DNA of 9,318 nt from Candidatus Poseidonia sp. (GTDB taxonomy: Archaea; Thermoplasmatota; Poseidoniia; Poseidoniales; Poseidoniaceae), in NCBI GenBank assembly GCA_013330155.1, contig DUIU01000097.1:530-9847 (forward strand), in the 5' to 3' direction. The notes under the pieces are model-generated. The model was not told the origin of the DNA. It did not search any database and saw only the letters and a program-made list of their open reading frames with translations. Positions within the stretch are counted from its first letter, which is position 1. Each line of letters starts with the position of its first letter. A program made the position numbers and the translations under genes. Below are positions 1 to 5,255 of the stretch, piece by piece.

Positions 1-593
1 TCTTCTTCATCCTCTTCAATGGATGAGTCATCGGAGGTGATTTCGATACTTGGCGGGCCAACAACCCCATCCTCATCGACGTCTCCGTCTGTTTCTGAGT
101 GCTCCACAGATTCCTCTCGTTCTGAACCATCGACGGTTTCCTCACCTGAAAGAATCTTGTCAAATTCATCCAAGTCGATAACACCGTTTCCGTCGGCGTC
201 AATTTCTTCGACCAAACGGTCAACTTGGGAAGGTGGCAAATCAGCCAAATTCAAACTGAGAAGTCCGCGTTTGAGTTCTTGTGAATCGATGGTTCCGTCG
301 TTGTTTTCATCGAACTTTTCAAACAGTTTCCGAATGTTAACGCCCGTATCTGCCACCCATTGGCGCAGAATGTCCACGACATCATCGGCGACGAACAGTA
401 CGCCACATTCAGAGCATCGAGTGGAATCCAATGGGACCAAGGCCTTGCATGCCCCACACTCCCCGAGAGCATCTTCCGATACGCCTGAAAACGATGTGCC
501 ACATTCGGGGCAAACCTCGGAATCTATTGGTATAATGGCTCGACAGGCGCCACATTCGGCCATGCCGATTGATTGTTTTTCCTCTTCTGACAC
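1..593 (-). CDS. Double zinc-ribbon, EF-hand calcium-binding protein (3' end outside the window)
   Basis: The reverse strand reads open from a GTG to the window edge, giving 197 residues with no stop. Two tandem zinc-binding units come first: CGAC (14-17) with CPEC (28-31), then CGAC (46-49) with CSEC (60-63). The second looks like a duplicate of the first, with the shared pattern ECGAC..I/LVP.DS...C.EC. Two canonical EF-hand loops follow, DENNDGTIDSQE (95-106) and DADGNGVIDLDE (132-143), each with acidic or polar residues at 1, 3, 5 and 9 and Glu at 12. A DxDxDG motif (171-176) lies in a strongly acidic Ser/Glu/Asp-rich tail. No signal peptide or membrane segment is visible, so it is probably cytoplasmic. 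Calcium and zinc binding follow from the motifs; the partner and role are unknown. GTG 593 is chosen because AGGTGG lies 4 bases upstream. ATG 563, just before the first zinc ribbon, is an alternative. It is divergent from the DUF835-type gene. Confidence 0.8.
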   Translation of the reverse strand, partial: MSEEEKQSIGMAECGACRAIIPIDSEVCPECGTSFSGVSEDALGECGACKALVPLDSTRCSECGVLFVADDVVDILRQWVADTGVNIRKLFEKFDENNDGTIDSQELKRGLLSLNLADLPPSQVDRLVEEIDADGNGVIDLDEFDKILSGEETVDGSEREESVEHSETDGDVDEDGVVGPPSIEITSDDSSIEEDEE

Positions 594-597
594 ATTT

Positions 598-603
598 CCA
601 CCT
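598..603 (-). promoter_or_regulatory. Possible ribosome binding site of the zinc-ribbon/EF-hand gene
   Basis: AGGTGG on the minus strand ends 4 bases before GTG 593. It matches the archaeal anti-Shine-Dalgarno core only partly and is the main reason for preferring GTG 593 over ATG 563, which has no purine-rich motif at a usual distance. Confidence 0.35.
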
Positions 604-624
604 ACCTTCACCACGAAGAACGGC

Positions 625-632
625 AATATAAT
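625..632. promoter_or_regulatory. AT-rich TATA-like element between divergent genes
   Basis: AATATAAT is the most TATA-like stretch in the 116-bp gap between the zinc-ribbon/EF-hand gene and the DUF835-type gene. With the archaeal spacing of about 25-27 bases to the start of transcription, it would give a plus-strand leader of about 55 bases that includes the GGAGG site before 710. On the minus strand it would give a start close to GTG 593. It could serve either gene. An inverted TTCCAC/GTGGAA pair (596-601 and 652-657) is roughly centred on it, which may be chance. The call rests on base composition and position only. Confidence 0.3.
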
Positions 633-695
633 GATTGATGGCGACTGAGATGTGGAAGGCGTAATTCCTTAGAGCGTCAATGGCACGTGAAGAAC

Positions 696-705
696 AAGGA
701 GGGGG
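696..705 (+). promoter_or_regulatory. Strong Shine-Dalgarno site that sets the DUF835-type start
   Basis: AAGGAGGGGG sits 4 bases before ATG 710 and is the clearest ribosome binding site in the window. It falls inside the longer reading frame that opens at ATG 680, so translation most likely begins at 710 and the first ten codons of the longer frame are probably untranslated. Confidence 0.75.
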
Positions 706-709
706 TACT

Positions 710-1576
710 ATGGTCGGTCTGCATATCCTAGAATCATCTTCTCCGTCCTTCACCTATCAGGCTCTTGGCCCATTAATCGATGCTGCAACTGACGACGTAT
801 ACTGCTATAGCCGCCTCCCTGCACGTCAACTTTTACGACATATCCCCTCCAACAAGGCAAGCATGTGGTGGATTTCGGACCATGAAAGCCCCCAATCAAT
901 TTCACCACATACGACAGAGTTCATCACCCACATCGGCCAACACGCCTCGGAAGCTACAGAATTGATGGTTGTTGAGGGATTGGACTGGCTCGTCGCCCGG
1001 TCAAATGAAACTGAGGTTCTTTCTATGCTGCAAGAACTTGACAAGTTGACTCGCTCATGGGAGTTTGACCTCATTTTCCCCGTAGATGCTCTTTCCTTTT
1101 CAACGCAATTTTGGGCCAGACTGACCTCAATCGCTCCAAAAATGGAAGGAGAAAACCCCTCAGATGGTGAACAGGAATTGAGCATTGGAGAATTTCCAAT
1201 GGTTGATGAAGTGTCAGATCGATTGCCAGAACCAGAGGCGCCCACAGAAAAAATGCTTGTACATCTCGTCAACCTACCGAGAGTAGGATTCACCCATACC
1301 TTGTTGGCCAAAAGAATGCTGCAATGGAAGCGGATGGGTTTTGACCTCTCCGCACTCGAACCAGCCTTGATCATCAGTGATGTTTCAAAGTCACACGCCA
1401 TCTATGAAACCGTAGAATCCGATATTATCTGCGCCATTGATTGCATCCGGCTTATGGAAGCAAATCGAGACAAATTGAGTGCTACCGAACGTGAAATGTT
1501 CAATTTTCGCCTCATGGGCATCAACAATGTTCGTGAGGCAGCGCATGAATTGGAGACCCTGCTCTCATCGAGGTAA
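710..1576 (+). CDS. DUF835-like protein with C-terminal helical domain
   Basis: The product is 288 residues. Residues about 30-143 resemble DUF835, with a CYSRLPARQLL segment, a WWIS strand, then a hydrophobic VVEGLDWLV strand (about 87-95), a run of helices, and LIFPVDALSFSTQFWARL (about 121-138). This order matches the DUF835 pattern of an R-x-P segment, an LDGLEYL-like strand and an I-x-P-x-x-x strand, a possibly degenerate P-loop-like fold. An acidic Pro/Glu linker (about 144-180) leads to a helical domain (181-288) with WKRMGFDLSALEPAL, a form I associate with regulatory proteins of Thermoplasmata-type archaea. No membrane segment is visible, so it is likely cytoplasmic. DUF835 function is not established, so regulation or sensing is inference. 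The 3' end overlaps the end of hutH by 12 bases, tail to tail. The start is set by the GGAGG site 4 bases upstream. The family call comes from recalled pattern, not a profile search. Confidence 0.75.
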   Translation: MVGLHILESSSPSFTYQALGPLIDAATDDVYCYSRLPARQLLRHIPSNKASMWWISDHESPQSISPHTTEFITHIGQHASEATELMVVEGLDWLVARSNETEVLSMLQELDKLTRSWEFDLIFPVDALSFSTQFWARLTSIAPKMEGENPSDGEQELSIGEFPMVDEVSDRLPEPEAPTEKMLVHLVNLPRVGFTHTLLAKRMLQWKRMGFDLSALEPALIISDVSKSHAIYETVESDIICAIDCIRLMEANRDKLSATEREMFNFRLMGINNVREAAHELETLLSSR

Positions 1577-3118
1577 TCGCCCATATTCAGCCTCAAGCCG
1601 TGCCAACCATCCACCTTTGCGCAAAGCATCTGAAAGGAGCATCAATTCGGATGAGGTGGAACGATCGCCTGTAAGTTGAGGGGCGACGGTTCGAACCAAC
1701 TCGTGTAATCCACGAACGTGATCCGATGAAGCCATGGTCGCATGTTCTAGGGCTTCACTTGCAATCAATAACTCACATGCTAGCACTTCTGAGAGCCGTT
1801 TTACTCCCGTGAGTAAGTTCCAAGCCGAGGTTGCGCCCATGCTAACATGGTCTTCTTGTCCGGCCGAGGTAGAGGTGGAAAATGCTGAACGCGGAGTGGC
1901 TTGACCGTGAAGTTCTGCCAGGGATGAGCCGGCAACGTATTGAACTATCATCAATCCTGATTCAAGGCCTGAGTTGGTGGCCAAGAAGGCAGGTAGGCCA
2001 CTTCGGCCCGGATCCAATATCTGGTCCATCCTTCGTTCGGAAATTGAACCGAGTTCAAACAACGCCAAACTCATGCCATCGCAGGTTAATGCCACAATCT
2101 CGCCGTGGAAATTCCCTTGCGACACCACTTCGTGAGTCCCTGGATTTGAGGGTTCGGGGAAGATAAGAGGATTGTCAGTAGCGCTGTTGAGTTCACGCCG
2201 AATCATCTCATCGAGTCGAATAAATGATTCATGTACCGCCCCATGAACTTGCGGAGCGCATCGAAAGGAGTACGGGTCTTGTACACGGTCGCATGAAGCG
2301 TGATCGTGGAGAATGGAAGAGCCCGAGAGTATGGTTCGTAGCCGTTGAGCCACAAGCATCTGCCCTGGATGAGGGCGTGCCTCGTGAACTTCTGCCCTGG
2401 AAGGAGTCAAGCTGCACGAACGCGCATCCATCGACATGGCAAGGATGACATCGGCCAACACCAACAAATCACTGAGTTCTTGATGGGCAATGGTCGCGAA
2501 CGCCGACATTTGGCTTGTGCCGTTAATCAACGACAATCCATCTTTTGCGGTCAATTCAACCGCCACCAATCCCTTGTCAAAAAGAACTTCAGAGGTTGGA
2601 GTGTTCTTCCCATCAACCAATACTTCTCCTTCACCAATGAGTGTTAAGGCGAGATGAGACAAGGGTGCTAGGTCGCCACTCGCACCGAGACTCCCGATGC
2701 GCGGGACAACAGGGTGGATGCCCTGATTCAGGTACAAAACGAGTTGCCGTATGCAATCGGGATGGATTCCCGAGTGACCTTTGCATAAGGAATTAAGTCG
2801 GACCATCATCATGGCTCGGACGGATTCCACACTCATGTTTTCACCCAAACCAGTCGCATGCGAGCGAACGAGATTGACTTGTAAATTTGCTAGATCTTCT
2901 GGCGAAATACGTTCTTTGACCAGTGCGCCAAATCCCGTGTTAATGCCGTAAACCGTTTCACCTGTCTCTACAATTCGTTGCACGACGCCCCGCGCAGCGT
3001 GGATAAGTGGCCAAGCATTCTCGGATACTTCGACGGTTGCTTGACCTCGTGCTACCATCATGACTTCTTGCGGTGAAAGGGTTGTTCCGTCCGCATAAAC
3101 TACGGGGATTTTGGTCAT
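1565..3118 (-). CDS. hutH: Histidine ammonia-lyase (histidase)
   Basis: This cytoplasmic enzyme removes ammonia from L-histidine to make trans-urocanate, the first step of histidine degradation. The 517-residue length is normal for the family. The Ala-Ser-Gly triad that cyclises into the MIO electrophile is intact at 146-148 inside GSLGASGDLAPLSH. Other expected active-site positions are present: Tyr57 in VYGINTGFG, Asn199 in SLINGT, Tyr283 and Arg286 in QDPYSFRC, Phe337 in QGNFHGE and Glu422 in GQEDHVSMG. These favour histidase over phenylalanine or tyrosine ammonia-lyase, as does hutU next to it. The ATG overlaps the hutU stop as ATGA, and GAGGTGA lies 6 bases upstream, so the two are translationally coupled in one operon with hutU first. 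The 3' end overlaps the convergent DUF835-type gene by 12 bases. No disrupted residue or frameshift is visible. Confidence 0.97.
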   Translation of the reverse strand: MTKIPVVYADGTTLSPQEVMMVARGQATVEVSENAWPLIHAARGVVQRIVETGETVYGINTGFGALVKERISPEDLANLQVNLVRSHATGLGENMSVESVRAMMMVRLNSLCKGHSGIHPDCIRQLVLYLNQGIHPVVPRIGSLGASGDLAPLSHLALTLIGEGEVLVDGKNTPTSEVLFDKGLVAVELTAKDGLSLINGTSQMSAFATIAHQELSDLLVLADVILAMSMDARSCSLTPSRAEVHEARPHPGQMLVAQRLRTILSGSSILHDHASCDRVQDPYSFRCAPQVHGAVHESFIRLDEMIRRELNSATDNPLIFPEPSNPGTHEVVSQGNFHGEIVALTCDGMSLALFELGSISERRMDQILDPGRSGLPAFLATNSGLESGLMIVQYVAGSSLAELHGQATPRSAFSTSTSAGQEDHVSMGATSAWNLLTGVKRLSEVLACELLIASEALEHATMASSDHVRGLHELVRTVAPQLTGDRSTSSELMLLSDALRKGGWLARLEAEYGRLPR

Positions 3119-5148
3119 TCTATCTCACCTCGAAGTTTTTCCAACAGTGATTGATGCACCTGTTCTGGAATCGTCACCGCCAACCGGTTGTCGGCCTCCA
3201 TGGCCCGTTGAATTGCGGATACGGCACCTGGATTACGAGCCCATGCTCGCCTTGCAACACCGTTGTTGACATCCCAATGTAACATGTCCTGTAGTCGTTG
3301 TGCGGCTTGTGAACTTCCATCGAGGAGCATACCGAATCCCCCGTTGATGACTTCCCCCCAACCAACGCCTCCACCGTTGTGCAGGCTGACCCAGGTGGCA
3401 CCTCTGAAGGCATCACCTATGGCATTCTGAACGGCCATATCGGCAGTGAACATGGAACCGTCTCGGATGTTGGCAGTTTCTCGGTAGGGGCTATCGGTCC
3501 CGGATACATCATGATGGTCTCGCCCCAACACCACGGGCCCTTTCAGCGTCCCGTCGGCAATGGCCTGATTCATAGCAAGGGCAATCTCTCGACGGCCAAC
3601 ATCGTCAGCATAGAGAATACGTGCTTGGCTCCCGACCACGAGATGGTTATCTCCTGCTTGTTCAATCCACCTGAGGTTGTCGTTGATCTGTTGGCGCACG
3701 TCATCCGTTGCACTCTCACGCATGCGGCGAAGAACGGAAGCGGCAATGGCATCGGTTTGCGCCAAATCTTCAGGCAGCCCACTGGTGCAAACCCAACGGT
3801 ATGGGCCGAAGCCATAGTCAAAGCATAGCGGACCCATGATGTCTTCAACATAAGATGGGTATTTGAATGAACCATCTTCGTTCAAAACATCGGCTCCAAC
3901 ACGCGAGGCCTCCAACAAAAATGCATTACCATAATCCCAGAAATACATTCCATGTTCTGCCATGGCGTTGATGGCGTTGGCGTGCCTTCGAAGAGTGGCC
4001 TGTACTTCTTGTTTGAATTGTTCAGGCTCTTCAGACAACATCTGGGCACTTTCCTCGTAAGATCGGTCTGCTGGAAAGTACCCACCTTGGTACGGGTTGT
4101 GGAGGCTTGTTTGGTCACTCCCGAGGTCAACGCGTATGTTTCGTTCAACACAACGTTCCCACAATTCAACAATATTTCCCACCAATCCCACAGAGATTGA
4201 TTCACCGCATTGAGCAGCTGCAACCATTTTGTCAATGGCTTCGTCAATGGATTCGGTGACGGTGGTGAGCCATCCCTGTTCATGTCGTTTGTAGGCCGCA
4301 TGCGCATTGGTTTCTGCGATGATGCAAGCAGCACCAGCAATTGTAGCTGCTTTCGCTTGAGCTCCGGACATGCCGCCAAGACCGCTGGTGATGAACGTGA
4401 TACCTGAGAGGTCTGAATCCTCATCGAGGCCAAGGTGGATCCGTGCGGCATTGAGGAGCGTAATGGTCGTGCCGTGTACGATACCTTGCGGACCGATGTA
4501 CATGTATGAGCCCGCCGTCATTTGCCCGTATTGAGTCACACCAATGGCGTTCATTCGCTCATAGTCATCTTGGCTGGAATGGTTTGGAATGACCATGCCA
4601 TTCGTTACCACAACACGCGGTGCATTGACGTGGGAAGGGAACAATCCGAGTGGGTGTCCTGAATACATGACGAGCGTTTGTTCCTCGGTCATTTCACACA
4701 GGTACTTCATAGCGAGACGGTATTGGGCCCAATTTTGGAATACGGAACCGTTTCCACCATAGGTGATGAGTTCATGTGGAAATTGGGCAACGGCAGGGTC
4801 AAGGTTGTTTTGAATCATCAGCATGATCGAGGCAGCCTGTAGGCACTGTGCAGGATAGGCACTGAGAGGGTATGCCTTCATTGAATACTCCACAGGGCGA
4901 TAGCGACGCATGATGATGCGGCCATATGTATTGAGTTCATCAAGAAATTCGGCTGCCATGACCTCATGATGTTCGGAAGGAATGTACCTCAAGGCATTTT
5001 GAAGAGCCAGGACCTTTTCCTCGCTGTTGAGAATTTGCCTTCGATTGGGAGCATGGTCGACGGCTTGGTCAAGGCCCGGATGTTCAGGCAATTTGGAGGG
5101 GATGCCCTCCGCTAAAGAGGCCCGCAATCGCATCACCTCATCGTCCAT
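3115..5148 (-). CDS. hutU: Urocanate hydratase (urocanase), long animal-like form
   Basis: It hydrates urocanate to 4-imidazolone-5-propionate using tightly bound NAD, the second step of histidine degradation, in the cytoplasm. From ATG 5148 the product is 677 residues, close to the roughly 676 of animal UROC1 and well above the roughly 555 of common bacterial HutU. Conserved blocks are YGGNGSVFQNWAQ (from 130), YSGHPLGLFPS (162-172), the MTAG...YIGPQGIVHGT segment, GLGGMSGAQ (256-264), GSDQTSLHNP (from about 343), FWDYGNAF (403-410), a Cys at 442 followed by GFGPYRWVCTSG (from 446), and HNGGGVGWGEVINGGFGM (from 590). Cys442 lies in the region of the bacterial active-site Cys. The frame extends upstream to 5241, but that extension has no family resemblance and would leave only 14 bases to the divergent gene. 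The family-like N-terminus begins at 5148. No Shine-Dalgarno precedes it, so it may be leaderless. It is coupled to hutH by ATGA. Confidence 0.95.
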   Translation of the reverse strand: MDDEVMRLRASLAEGIPSKLPEHPGLDQAVDHAPNRRQILNSEEKVLALQNALRYIPSEHHEVMAAEFLDELNTYGRIIMRRYRPVEYSMKAYPLSAYPAQCLQAASIMLMIQNNLDPAVAQFPHELITYGGNGSVFQNWAQYRLAMKYLCEMTEEQTLVMYSGHPLGLFPSHVNAPRVVVTNGMVIPNHSSQDDYERMNAIGVTQYGQMTAGSYMYIGPQGIVHGTTITLLNAARIHLGLDEDSDLSGITFITSGLGGMSGAQAKAATIAGAACIIAETNAHAAYKRHEQGWLTTVTESIDEAIDKMVAAAQCGESISVGLVGNIVELWERCVERNIRVDLGSDQTSLHNPYQGGYFPADRSYEESAQMLSEEPEQFKQEVQATLRRHANAINAMAEHGMYFWDYGNAFLLEASRVGADVLNEDGSFKYPSYVEDIMGPLCFDYGFGPYRWVCTSGLPEDLAQTDAIAASVLRRMRESATDDVRQQINDNLRWIEQAGDNHLVVGSQARILYADDVGRREIALAMNQAIADGTLKGPVVLGRDHHDVSGTDSPYRETANIRDGSMFTADMAVQNAIGDAFRGATWVSLHNGGGVGWGEVINGGFGMLLDGSSQAAQRLQDMLHWDVNNGVARRAWARNPGAVSAIQRAMEADNRLAVTIPEQVHQSLLEKLRGEIE
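3125..3131 (-). promoter_or_regulatory. hutH ribosome binding site inside the end of hutU
   Basis: GAGGTGA on the minus strand lies 6 bases before the hutH ATG, within the last codons of hutU. It is a near-full match to the archaeal Shine-Dalgarno consensus. Together with the ATGA overlap it supports coupled translation of hutU and hutH. Confidence 0.7.
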
Positions 5149-5255
5149 GTTTCTGCACTTGGACGGATGTCTTTGAGGATTGTTCTCAAACTTGACTGGA
5201 AACGGAACGAGCATAACCTCAAAAACACCCACATGGGGCAAAGAGTTGAGCCCAG
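5149..5255. promoter_or_regulatory. Divergent promoter region of hutUH and the S15-type hydrolase
   Basis: These 107 bases separate the start of hutU from the start of the divergent hydrolase. I see no good TATA box in either direction and no clear Shine-Dalgarno before either start, so one or both transcripts may be leaderless or use weak promoter elements. The region carries the palindrome described separately and a third CTCAAA half-site at 5218-5223. Confidence 0.5.
5172..5190. repeat. Palindrome TTTGAG-N7-CTCAAA, candidate operator
   Basis: Two perfect 6-base inverted arms (5172-5177 and 5185-5190) flank a 7-base spacer. A third half-site, CTCAAA, lies at 5218-5223. The palindrome covers roughly -24 to -42 relative to the hutU start codon, about where TBP and TFB would bind a leaderless archaeal promoter. 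This suggests an operator for a dimeric regulator of hutUH, possibly shared with the divergent hydrolase. Arms this short can arise by chance in about 100 bases. As RNA on the plus strand it could also fold as an 8-bp hairpin with one G-U pair. Confidence 0.35.

Noticed and set aside
19..648. Long plus-strand Ser/Thr-rich open frame of 209 codons
   Set aside because: It is the antisense of the zinc-ribbon/EF-hand gene. Its Ser/Pro/Thr-rich makeup is what reverse reading of Asp/Glu-rich codons gives, and it has no recognisable domain.
596..657. Inverted TTCCAC / GTGGAA pair around the TATA-like element
   Set aside because: The arms are only 6 bases with about 50 bases between them, which is expected by chance. 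It is mentioned with the promoter but not called as an operator.
680..709. Upstream ATG of the DUF835-type gene
   Set aside because: The strong AAGGAGGGGG site lies inside this extension and points to ATG 710, and the extra ten residues look like translated ribosome-binding sequence (EEQGGGT).
826..1401. Minus-strand open frame of 191 codons
   Set aside because: It is opposite the DUF835-type gene, which has a clear ribosome binding site and family resemblance. The antisense product has no coherent domain.
1577..1700. Search for T-rich archaeal terminators at the convergent junctions near 1570 and 7140
   Set aside because: No run of five or more T is placed right after either stop codon on the relevant strand, so no terminator is called.
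3882..4451. Minus-strand open frame of 189 codons inside hutU
   Set aside because: It is an out-of-frame shadow of the well-conserved urocanase coding sequence.
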